64,000 nt of DNA from Augochlora pura (lineage: Eukaryota > Arthropoda > Insecta > Hymenoptera > Halictidae). Shown in pieces: positions 22,225-33,729 of the stretch. The notes under the pieces were generated by a model. It did no database searches. It was not told the origin of the DNA and worked only from the letters and a program-made list of their open reading frames with translations. How positions within the stretch are numbered: position 1 is the stretch's first letter; each line of letters opens with the position of its first letter. The position numbers were made by a program, and so were the translations under genes. The stretch spans positions 2,976,001 through 3,040,000 of the forward strand of contig NC_135782.1 of NCBI RefSeq assembly GCF_028453695.1. The letters are read 5' to 3'.

Positions 22225-23159
22225 AGGAAAGAATTACCACGAGAGAAAGTATATTACGTCGCGTAAACAGTAAACAATTTAACACGAAACTCTACCATAT
22301 TATTAATTCGATCGTGAATATCGTTGTGGTAGACGTAACCAAAAAAACCATTGTAATGCATCAAAAAACTTAGATAGAGTTCTACGAACGATGGAGGATG
22401 TAAGGAGCAAATGGAAGACGAGAGCAGATGCCTTTTTATTTGACTTATCCGGATCGTTGTTTTACGTTCACAAAAAACCTTAATCTTTGTATGTGATATT
22501 GAATGTATAAACGTATTATTTAATGTATTTTTTATTTTGATATATTCGTTCCATTGATTTGGATATATATGTATATATATATCTATAATATATATATATT
22601 TTTTATTTACGAAATACGGTAGACGAAACACAATAGTAATAATAGCGATAATGAAATATTAACGATGTTGTTCGTAAACGGTTTAATCGGTGCATAGGTG
22701 TGTCCGTGTGTAGCAACGTAAACGATCTAGTTTCTCCGTTGTCTTGTGTTTATCAACCGGTACAAATTTTGCCCAGCATTATTGCACGCGCGATCGGAAC
22801 GAATTTCGCGGAGCCCGACGGCCGTATCTTTTATTTTCCTCTCCGGTTGCGTACGATTTATCTAGTTAAGTGAGTTCGAAAAAGCTAAAAAAAAAGATGA
22901 AAGAGAAAACGAAACGTTACATTCTATACAACATTCTCGGACAACGAAACGTTTTTTTAAATCACAGTGCGTCGTGTTTCCGCGAACGTATTAAAAAAAT
23001 ATTTTTATAATATAATACTTCACGTCACCTACAGATGCTTTTTATAAGATAGAATAATTCATATTGTTGTTTGTACAGCACGTGTTCACTATATATATAT
23101 ATATCCTTTTCTTCTTTTTTTTCCAGAGAGAGTAACGTTGATACATTTATCCCATATTT

Positions 23160-23165
23160 AATAAA
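23160..23165 (+). terminator. Candidate poly(A) signal of tetraspanin B
   Basis: AATAAA about 935 nt beyond the stop codon. I did not see an earlier canonical hexamer in the 3' UTR; variant signals nearer the stop are possible. Confidence 0.4.
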
Positions 23166-26100
23166 ACTCTATTTTCTCGAGACACCGTTGTCCGTCATTG
23201 CGATCCACCCCACGACTATTTTTTTCTTCACGTCCGTGGATCCGATATAATGATCGTGATTCGTTTCGTAGAAGTGCGTGATCGCCGCGGCTCATTCACA
23301 TGCGAGATCGGACGACGACGTAACCGAATGATTTCCTGTTCATTCAATTACTGACGATCGGTGCGATCAGGTAGACTATTAAATAACTGTATATATTTGT
23401 TTATCTATATGTAGATCTAGATAGATTTATATCTATACAATATCTATCTAGACAGATATTTACGAAATATTTATTAAGTATTCACTTGGCAATGTTTTGT
23501 GAATAGTTTTGTAGGAACGGTCATCTAAACTGGACATCGCTGATGCGGCATCGCATTCGTTATATTGTCGTTATTTATTAAGTTCAAGAGAAGATAACTT
23601 ACATCTGTTTGTGTTGTGTGTGCTATAATACATACTATTTACAGAAAACCCCCGGATCACATACACGCGGCGACGAAACGAGATCCCTCTTTACGGTCTC
23701 GCTCGTTCTCCCCGTTTTTAAACACGGCCGTCTTCGATCGGCCGGGCCGGGGGGGCTTTTTCGGGAGCAGTGTGCTTAGTAATCGGTACCCTCGATATAA
23801 TGTAACTTACACGTATCTTACGGCTATGCTTCATTGATCGATTACTCTGAGACTGCAGGACAAACATTGTTTTTTTTTTCATTCTTCCTCGAAACTCCTT
23901 CGTTGTAGTTACTAAACGTTAAAATTAGTCGTATAATACCATTAACATCTCTATGATAACTAGATACAAATTATATGCGACACATCGTTCCCCCTTTCTC
24001 TCCTCTCTCCTCTCTCTCTCTCTTTTCCGTGATTATGCGTTAACGTAAAGTTCGATCCGGGCTTTCGGATCGCGCGTACAATTTCAACGACGCGCGACAC
24101 GTGGTTCTCGCTCGCGACATGGAAACAACTCAAAAGACAGCTCTCCAGGTCTGTACGGTTTTATGGGGGAGTGTTTAAACTCGGCGATCGCAAACCGGTT
24201 CTCATTTTCGATCGCTGTTCCGCTATAGCGATCCTCGATCTTCTATTGTTTTACTCGAATATGTCCATTGAAATACTGATTCGAATGATTAACTGGAGAT
24301 GAGAAACTATAGTACACCCAGTAGGAAGTAAAAATAGCGTTAGAGAAATTTAGCGTAGCGATAGCCGCAGTCGTTGCAGCACGATTAGGTCTCAATTATT
24401 CCTCGGCTCGCAATTCCTCGTTCGACGCGAATGCTAATCGCTTAGAAAGTCCACGAACGTTACAATCCTAATTCCGCATTCACGGGAACTGTTTCACGAA
24501 ATCGTAACAACGAAAAACCGCGCGACGTTCCACCGTAATCGTTTCGACAAACAAAAGTTACCGTTTCACATTGTTTGCTATTTCGATCGACGATCAAGAT
24601 TGCCAATGAAAACCGAATACACTGGGTGGCGTCGATTCGAAACGGATCGTAGAGTCTTTGCTCTGATAACTCGTGTCGTCTTAATGGAACGTCTGTTTAC
24701 TCGTAAAATACCACGATCTGTTTTACGTTAACATTACACGGACTAATGATATTCTCTCGTCGACGAAAGCTCGTCGCGTACGTTCCTCGACCAATAAGTA
24801 CTTACATAAATCGGCGATCGTCGTTCACCCTTTGCCACGCGTATTCTCCACGGTGCCGCGACGAAAAGACCGCGGACACAGAGAGATCGCTTTTTTTTTC
24901 GACGGACAACCGAAGACGGAGAGAACGCGTCCGGCCGAGAATAGAGAACTACGCCCCCTCCCCCTCGAACGTCTCTCCTGACGATCGTCCAGCGAGCAGT
25001 ACAAATTCATAAAAAATCGTCGAACGTCCCTTAATCTAGAGTTTCTAAGCTCAAGGTTTCGGAAGATGGCGCGCGTCGCGGCTCTCTCTCTTTCACTTTC
25101 TCTGTCTTGTAAAACGTAGAAACATCCGCAACGCTCCTTTCTCCTTCCGGGAATCGCGCGGTTCATCTCCTTCGTCGCCTGCTTTCGCTGTGCGTGACAC
25201 GTTTCAGCTTAAGATAGAACACCGGTCGCGGGTCTCGAGAGTTCGCGCCGTTGTTTTTTTTCCGGCTCGGCTGGATCGCCGATGGAAGCACTGGGAAACG
25301 CTTGGTAACGGTACGATTTCTTTGTGATCGCGGCGCGAGACATGGCCGCGGTTTGTCCGCCGACGATCTATGGGGTATAGTCTACGCTCTGTCGGCCACG
25401 TTTCCACAGGAGTTTTGCCGATGCTCGAGTCTGTCGCGCTCGATCGAGAGATTTGTGCTTCTGGCGCGGTGGAGTCTCTTTAGTTGTCCATCGCGAGGAA
25501 CTGGACAATTAGGGGAGAGGGGATCGCGATTAATCGAGCCTCGCGTATTCGGTTTTTCTAGTCGATGCGATAGCTATATAGCGAATATATCGAGCTATGT
25601 TCATATCGAGGCTTGAATAATCGTATCTCCTCTCCTATAATTGTCCATTATAGCTGTTAAAAGTTGATGGACATTCGAAGAGAATTTGCTGAGAATCGTC
25701 ATCCGTCAGCTTCTTATATGACACTTCGGGAAGCACGGCATGAAACGTGGAATACCTAAGACCGCAGACGTCATTGTCGCGATATTTTGTGTCCGTCTTC
25801 GACGCGCGCGTCCTTCCCAGGATACATAGAAAAATCGCGTCGGAGATCCGCTCTCTGTTCGTACGAAAACGAGCCGCCTATTTACAGATTCCGATTGGGA
25901 GCGAGCTCGGGACACTGTTCGGCAAGCAGCGGATCGCTGGGGATCGGATCGGCGCAAGGAGATTCCTCGAAGATAGGCAAACTGTATGTCAAATTGGTCG
26001 CTAGATCCTTGCTTTAGCGTCCTAGATCGGTACAACATCAATGTATCGAGAGGACTGTTTTCCGAAAATCGCCTAAACCGACTTAAAAGTTAAGTTCAAT

Positions 26101-26221
26101 CGCGTCAAGGATCTCTTCGTGCATCGAAATGACGTTCGCTGATATTTCATTTGAAATATAATTTAGACGATTTAATAGAATGAAAATGATATCAAAGCAG
26201 TAATTTTAGAATTACATTTAA

Positions 26222-26242
26222 AATGGTTTCGAGCGCAAAGGG
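26222..26242. mobile_element. Right end of a TTAA-class (piggyBac-like) element
   Basis: AATGGTTTCGAGCGCAAAGGG immediately followed by TTAA matches the right ends at 14316 and 30790 with one changed base. I could not identify a matching left end, so the element is truncated or decayed. Confidence 0.5.
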
Positions 26243-26573
26243 TTAACAAGACCAGTGTTAACAAACCCAGTGAAAACTTTTAAAAAATGTCAAAATAATA
26301 TCGCGTTACATTGGATCGACTAAAAATCATTCAGAAAATAAATTAACGTCTACATAGCTTCTGTATATAATTATCTCACATAAAAATCTTTAATTTAGTT
26401 ATCTCTGTTGTCTGCATTAGCAGCGATTTTTCTTCTAGCAACGCGCAAGGAGCGCGCCTTGTTTCGCTGGTTAAATAACAAAGAAAGGCTCGAACCGAAG
26501 ACGTCTCGCGATTACGCGGATCATCGAACCAGTTTGCCTATCCCCGTAGAGGGTAGCCGTGTGTCGTACGGCC

Positions 26574-29500
26574 TCAGTGCAGAGCCTTTCCACGCAGCTG
26601 GTCGGCGACGGGCGACAGCTTCACGATGTCGTTGCGTATCTCGGCGGACGTCGTCTCGTCCAGATCGATGAGACTGGCGTTGGATCCGTTGGACGACGGC
26701 ACCACGAACTCGTCGAGGAAGTCGAAGGACGCCACCGCCTCGCGCTCCTTGTCCCCGTATCTGACGAAGAAGTCGTCGCCCCGGCCGATGATCGACGGCC
26801 TGGACGAGCCCCAGGGAGACGGCAGTCGCAGCACACGGTGTGCCTGGGCCGCCGATGCTGAGAAACCAAGCGCAGCGGGTCAACATGCCTCAGACCTCAC
26901 TTGATCTCTTTTCTCTCTCTTCCTATACCGGCTCTAGCAGACACAGAGTAGCTCGGCTTAGCACTCTCACACGTATTCACCGCCCCTCTCTCTCTCTTTC
27001 TCTCCCTCTCTTTCTCTCTCCCTCACTCGTCTCTGTCGTAGCTTCTACTCGTTTTTTTTTTTTGTATTTTTTTTCGTCTCGAATTTTGTTTCCTGGTTCC
27101 GTTCATTCGTTTCGTTTAGATTTTCGTCCAACTGTATTATCCGTCCGTCCCTCTCTCTCTCTCTCTTTCTCTCTCTCCGCCCTCCGTCGACACCCCGCGT
27201 CTAACACGTGCGCGTCAGTTAACTTCTCTCGTGGACCGTCTAAACCTCTCTCACCGAGATCATTCCCATTGGCTGGCGCTCGACCCCGTGTGCGCGAGTA
27301 ATTAGGAGACCGGGGATCTTTGGGCGAGCTTGGTGATATCTTCCAGACTGATTTATTGTTAGAAGATTTATAACAGAAACGAGTAAGTAGAATTTCGAAT
27401 AATAAAGAGATTGATAGAATCATTTTCTATCCATTTAAATAATTCAAGCGAAATTTTTATTTTCTACATCTTGAAATCGATGCAAACGATTTTGATTTTG
27501 CATAAAAATTCACAGTCTATCCAATAACGAAATTTATTTATTATATTTGGCAATCAAAGAATTTATGCTGATAATAAAATAGTGTCGCCTAAAGATCCGC
27601 AGTCTGGTAATTAGCTTCAACACGTTCGCTGCCATCGCTTGGACTCGAAGGCTGATGGACGAAACAGTGAATCCAGTGGGAGGCTAAGCGGACCGATATT
27701 TCAATATTTCTTGCATGGCGGCGACCAGAACTGTAAAAAGGAATTTCTGTCCCCACTGGATCCACTGTCTCGTTGTCTTCAATCCACAAATTTCTCCAAC
27801 TCGGTTAGAACCAACGTGTAACACCTACGCGAACATCTCTGCAATGAAAACGCAATGGTAACGAACGTGTCAAGGGGGAAAGGGTGGATTACATTGTTCG
27901 ATCGTCGCGAGCATCAACGGGACACCGTTCGTCTGCCACGATCGGTGCGACGCGATTGGAAGAAATGAAGATTGTGTTAGACATATTGCGACCACGTGTC
28001 GAGGCGGAGACTTATTGGCTGTTCGAGGCTGCCATTGTTCAATTCCCCTTTCAGTTCATAGTTTCATTCCTTTTTTAGTTAATTGTTTAATTCTTCTTTT
28101 AATTCCTTTTTTTAGTTAATTGTTTTGTTGCTCATTCAGTTAATTGCATAGTTTCTCGTTTTAGTTATTCTATAGTTATCTTCGTACAATTTCGCTAGCG
28201 TCCCGTCACAGCCTTGAACCGCCAATAGTCTCTGTCTCAGATAAAAGACGCGATCGTATTAACCCTTTCGCCCCTAGCGCCGAATATATCCGCCACCGGT
28301 ATTATAGTTCTTCGAAGACCGGATATATTCAGCATGCACGACGCGCGTGTTTCCCATTTTGCAAAAGTCATACCGAATGCAATTATTAATAATTGTATAT
28401 TATTCTTTTACTATTCTTATCGTTAATTGGATCCTTTAACTCTTTGAGGCACGGATTGAAAATGTCCCACGTTTTTGATGTACGCTAATGCAGTGGTGGG
28501 ACATTTTTAAAGCTGACTCATAATATTGCAATAGCTGCATGCGCACAAGTTTATATTTAGTCTTTGTTACGTAAAACTGTCGGTGATACCATCGACGAAT
28601 GTTATAAATTAGTTCCCTTGCGTTGGCAAGTTTCAATATTTCGCTATGGGTTCGTCAATTATTGCAAGCGGAACTTCCTTGCGATTTTATATGAGATATC
28701 GTATGATTTAATTAATTTTTATAGAAATTAGATTTATGTAGGAAAGCGAAGAGCTTTTTAATAAAAATTAAAGCTTAAGTTTCTAACTGATATAAATATT
28801 CGAAACTTATGGAATAATATAAGAAAATATTTTAATTCACTCACTTTAGTATTCAACGAACTAAATTGAATTATTTTATACTGTTACATCATATAATTCC
28901 TTTGTCAATGAAAAATGTATCAATCCTGTTTTATTCGAAACACAAAAAAAATTCTATACAACACGTGTCCATTTATTTTCGAAAATCCTGTGCCTCAAAG
29001 AGTCGAATAACTACTCTACATCTCTTACACAAAAATGATAAACATATCATTCGAAAGAAAGAAAAATCTCTAACCTGTCCACGCGCAACGTGTACATTAT
29101 AAAGGGTTAAACACAGCCCGATAGAAACAGCGACTAAGTAGAGGGATGATGAAGAACAGCTAGAGAACAGTGTGTAGAACGGTCGAGCGCCCGCCAATGG
29201 TATTTTAGACAGCAGTGCCAATCTTGCGCATGTAGAACGAGAGAGAAAGTAACTGTTTCATCCGACCTTTTCACGCAATTCCATGGAGCGCTTTCGAAAC
29301 GCTTTTCCAACTATTTTCGCGTGCCGCAGGTGTTACAGAACAGCAGCGGTAAGTATCCTCGGCGACATTAACAGAGAAAACAAAAAAGAAACATAAAACA
29401 GTCGCGTAGAGGAAGAGTTGCATTTAAGAGTCGCGCGTTCCCGAAAGGCTACGGAAATATGGAATTGCGCGGGAGGCGACCGACAGCGAGTTCGTTCTAA

Positions 29501-32500
29501 TAATCGAATAGTCTTCTTGTTAATTAATCTGTTAGTAAGCCAATGGAAAATCCGTTGTAGCCGTACAGTTCACGTTGGAATGTAGGGTCCCGGCGGAACG
29601 ATTCCTTCCAACTGGCATGTCGGTTACAGAAACTGATCGTCACTAAGCCGAACTACGTAGCTTTTCTTGTGACAATCAAAGCACACCGCGTAGGAGCTAC
29701 CATCTGAACAGAAAACGTGGAAAAGGCTATGTACAGCGAGGGCTACTCTAGCGTTCGTGTTTCTCTGTGTGCGTGTCTCTTTCTTTCTCTGTGTTTTTGT
29801 GTGTGCGTGTCTCTGTGTGTTCTGTATCATTTGATTCGTGACTGTACATGTGAGACGGTGTTAATTGTAAACGGTCGTAAACGTGTTAACAAAGTTAGTG
29901 CAGAGCCCACGCTAACATACGCGCCACGTTCTACGACTCTCGCGGGCTCGCCGAACGATCCTCTCGCTTCTCCTTCGCGCGTTTCCGTCATCGTTTGCCG
30001 ACGCGTGTTGCCGTGTCGTTTGCCAACAGTTTAAATCACGTGGAATTTGCCTTCCGATAGCTCTATTTTATATTAAAATATCTGCTTTAATTTCAAGAAG
30101 TTTTGTCGCTCGATAAAAATTTCTTAGAATTCTACCAGAGAATTCGAAGAATTTTCAGAAAGAAAGTAACAGCAGTATTTTCAAATAATAGTTGCAGAAT
30201 TGGTTATTTGTATAGAGAAACGCGATGAGATCGTTCAGCGAGCCTAGTATTTATGTTCTCTGTACTCTGCTAGGGTTGAAGAGATCTTTAGGGCGCGCAG
30301 CCCAGTCGTCGCGTTCCGACACTTCGCGCTCGATTTAATCGGGCAATCGAACGAACCGCAATCTCCGCGATTAGTTTCGATGATTCAGCGATGGTGTAGC
30401 GTATATTAGCGTGACATTTGGCGATGTTGTTAGCGATGTTATTCTGAATGTATGTAAGAAGCGGAAGCGAGTCTCTCTCATACTCCATTCACGAAACAAG
30501 ATTGTGAGAAGATGTGTTGCTCTGTTCGTAATGTACTGGTACTTTTAGTCACGATGATAGAGACAAGCGTTCAATGAATGATCAAGGCGTTTTTTAACCC
30601 TTTGCACTCGGATGGGGTGACTCCGAGGCACCACTAAAATTGTTCTATCACGTTTCAAAATGATTTTTATACTGATAATGTTCAGATTTAAAAAATTGTT
30701 AACAATACACTTTGTCACTTGAAATGAGAATACTATAAGCCAGAGAAATTATTTTAAATTTATAGTTAAAATGATTTCGAGTGCAAAGGGTTAATTCACG
30801 ATAGATAGATAGATAGATAGACACAGAATCTACTACGGGATCGTCGATTTAAAGACGTGGTTACTCGTGGCATGGATCCCAAATTGTGTTGGTAATATTG
30901 ATACTGTCGAACACATCTCGACCAACAGTGTTAAGCGGAAGGTACGGTTAATTAGAAGGGAAGAGAATCACAGAGTGGTGTGCAAGATTGGACAGAAGTG
31001 ATGCCCACGGCGGGGGATCCTCGGTAAATACCTTTCTTCTGGCGTCGGTGCCGGTGGAGTCTGTGCAAGTGACGGTAATCCGGCGGTTCATCCCCCGAGT
31101 CACTTCCGGCTGATCCGCTGCTCGATGCCGCCGATGAACTCTCGCTGCTTGCTAGCATCACGTCTAAGAGATTGGCTCTTGCCTACGGATAAATAATCGA
31201 TCAACAATCTGTAGACGTATAAATAAATTCTAAAACATTCAACTCTTTATTCTTCTTCTAACTCGTATCCGTACTTTATATTTTATATTTTGAAAATTAA
31301 ATATAACAGTTTAATTATTAAAATTTTATTCCGACTCGTTCGCAACACCAAAAGAAAATGGAAGAGGGCCAGTTCTAGGGTTAAATCCCTGATTCCAGCT
31401 TACTTTTGGGTCGGTGAAGTCAATGTCTCGTTCAACGTGAACCCATCCAGTTGGACAGCAGCAAGCGAGGTCCAATTTCTCGAGCGGCACCTGGTTGTCC
31501 TGCATCAGGGTCTCCTCGCCCTTCCTGATCATTCGATTCAGTTCGTCTATCACGTCCTTCGACGTGGCGCGTTCGTGGAAGCTCAGTGATCGATTCCTGC
31601 CCTCGATCAATAGGGGCGCTCTCGCTGGACTGACCTGTTCGCCATGGAATCCACCGTGTGACAAAACTGCGAGAACAACGCTCGCGTATCGTTCAATTTC
31701 GATTTTACCAAATCTCCGAAACAAATTATTCTATTACAGCCTATTATTAGATTTGGACTCGAATTGTCTCAGCATAAAGTGAATTTTACAGGTGCTGGTT
31801 AAGCCGGTAATTAAGTTTAATTTAAGCGGTTTCGGAGAGCACGGTAACTTCGAATGAAACCTATAGTAGGACTTACAACCGTGCTAGGTGTAGAGGAAGT
31901 AGCCGCCTCCTCGTCTTCCTCCGGAACGGCTCCCAATTCCGATGGCGCCACCGTGGTGTAAGAGACACCGCCGTTGCAAGCCACAGCGCTGATTATTCTC
32001 TCCTCGGGTGCCAGTGACGGCACAGGTATCTGATCCAGCAGATCGTCGTTGCTGCTCGCATCGACGGCGTTCTCTCGCCGGCTATTATCCTGATCGACGG
32101 ACGTTTCGATGTCGGTGCACATCGTGTCCGCTCCGCAGTCGTCCTTGCTTCTAGCCTCGTCCAATACTACTTCAAAAGCAATTCATTATTATCTCAAATC
32201 GTTTAATTTATTATTATTTTACATTGCTCAATTTTATTATTATTTTACATTGCTTAATTAATTTCTGAAGATCATCGGATTCAAAAACGTATGATCGCAC
32301 TGAACCTGCTCTAGGTAAAATTCTAGGGAAAATTAAAATAAATGTCAAATGTTATTTTTAGTGATAGTAGAAATTATCAGATACCAGATAAATGAGAATA
32401 AAATAAAATAAAAATATAAATATTCTCGAGCCTTACAGCTGAATAATTCCAGTGTCGGAACGAACAACGAATACGAACCTTCCGTCGTCAAAGACGCGTT

Positions 32501-33697
32501 GTTCTGCTCCAAGAGGTTGCTAGGCAGCTCGGCTAGGTACATCTGCTGTTCAGCGATGAACGACAAAACGCTCTGCAGAGCTTGCTCCCGGTCTGGCGGC
32601 GGTCTGCCGCTCCTCGACGACGTGCTGGCCAAGCTCTTTGTGCTCTCGAACTTCACCAGCCTGTAGAAGTCCCTGGTGAAGTCGGTGCCGATCGATGGTG
32701 ATTCTGGGTCGTCGCTGCACCCGGACAACGCCGCCGACGATCTCTTGCTCGAATTCTCCAACGCCCCGTCCTCGCTGCTCCACGAAGCGCCGGGACTTGT
32801 GGCGTACGGCCACGATCCGGTCGTTCTGGCGTCCATTAAGAGCGCGACCTACGCGACGAGACGCAACGTTAACCCCTTTTCGCATTGTAACAGCTTGCCA
32901 GACTCGCGACGGTGATTTAACGCGCGACTAAATAATTCCATTCAAATCTAGGAATAATTATTAGCAAGAATGTATATTCCTTTAGAATGTTCTTAAAAAC
33001 ATTGTTAAATCAATTTCTAGTTATGAGATTATTCCTAGATTATTCTATGAAATCTTTTATCAATGGCGTCCAGATGAAAACCCGATTCGTCAATCATGAC
33101 GTCTTTATTCGCCAGGTAAAATGACCGGTTCGGTCGTTCGCTCCCTTTCGGTTCTTCGGGACACCGGATTCACGGTAAGGTCAATCTACAATTCCCCACA
33201 GAGTCGCACAAGTCTATGTCTCGTTTCGAGGGGATTGACCGTGGAAGAAGAATCAGGGGGTGGCAAATATTTAGAGAGTAGTACGCGCGCGAGCGCGGTT
33301 GTTCGTAGTAATATCAATCGCGTTCAGTTTATTCCGTAACGAAAAAACACACCAATTCGCCTCCGGTTCTATCAGCAAGGTAACTGGCGCCATTCCACAA
33401 GCATTCGTTCGCGTCCTCCTCCAATTCCAGGGGATTATGCTCCTTGATTGCGGGCAGGGCGGGGGTGGTGGTGGCGGCGGGCTCCTTCCATACCATGGAC
33501 TCGTTTTGAACGAGGTCCTCGGTGGACAACGAGAAACTCCAATCTTCCAGTTCCGCTCTGTCGTATTCGAGCTCGAGCAGGTCCCGGTGTTGTTGGGCGC
33601 TCCTGCTGTCGTCCAACCTGAAATTTATCTCTCGCCGTTTAATCGGTGTCGCGATCGTGTTCTTCTTTAAATTGAACAAGCCGGAACGAGGCACCTA

Positions 33698-33729
<32 letters not shown>

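Larger units (their letters stand above)
22225..26573. other. 3' UTR of tetraspanin B and intergenic DNA up to the NCKAP5-like gene
   Basis: The first ~950 nt are probably 3' UTR, ending near the AATAAA at 23160. The rest is mixed AT- and CpG-rich sequence with short TA, ATCTAT and CT repeats and the right end of a TTAA-class element at 26242. The open frames between 24.7 and 26.1 kb overlap on both strands and have composition-driven protein sequences, so I call no gene. Confidence 0.55.
26858..31031 (-). other. Last intron of the NCKAP5-like gene (4.2 kb)
   Basis: The donor GTATTT follows the exon end at 31032 and the acceptor TTCTCAG precedes 26857. The intron carries CT repeats (26985-27180), a 563 bp TTAA-class element (28440-29002), a GT-rich simple repeat (29756-29822), a 193 bp MITE (30598-30790) and a (GATA)n run. 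Insertions therefore account for part of its length. Confidence 0.7.

Noticed and set aside
24746..26041. Several 75-120 codon frames on both strands
   Set aside because: They overlap each other on opposite strands and are Arg/Ser-rich because of CpG content; none looks like a protein family.
26521..26886. Overlapping frames around the last NCKAP5-like exon
   Set aside because: These are shadow frames of the GC-rich coding exon; the true frame is fixed by phase with the upstream exon.
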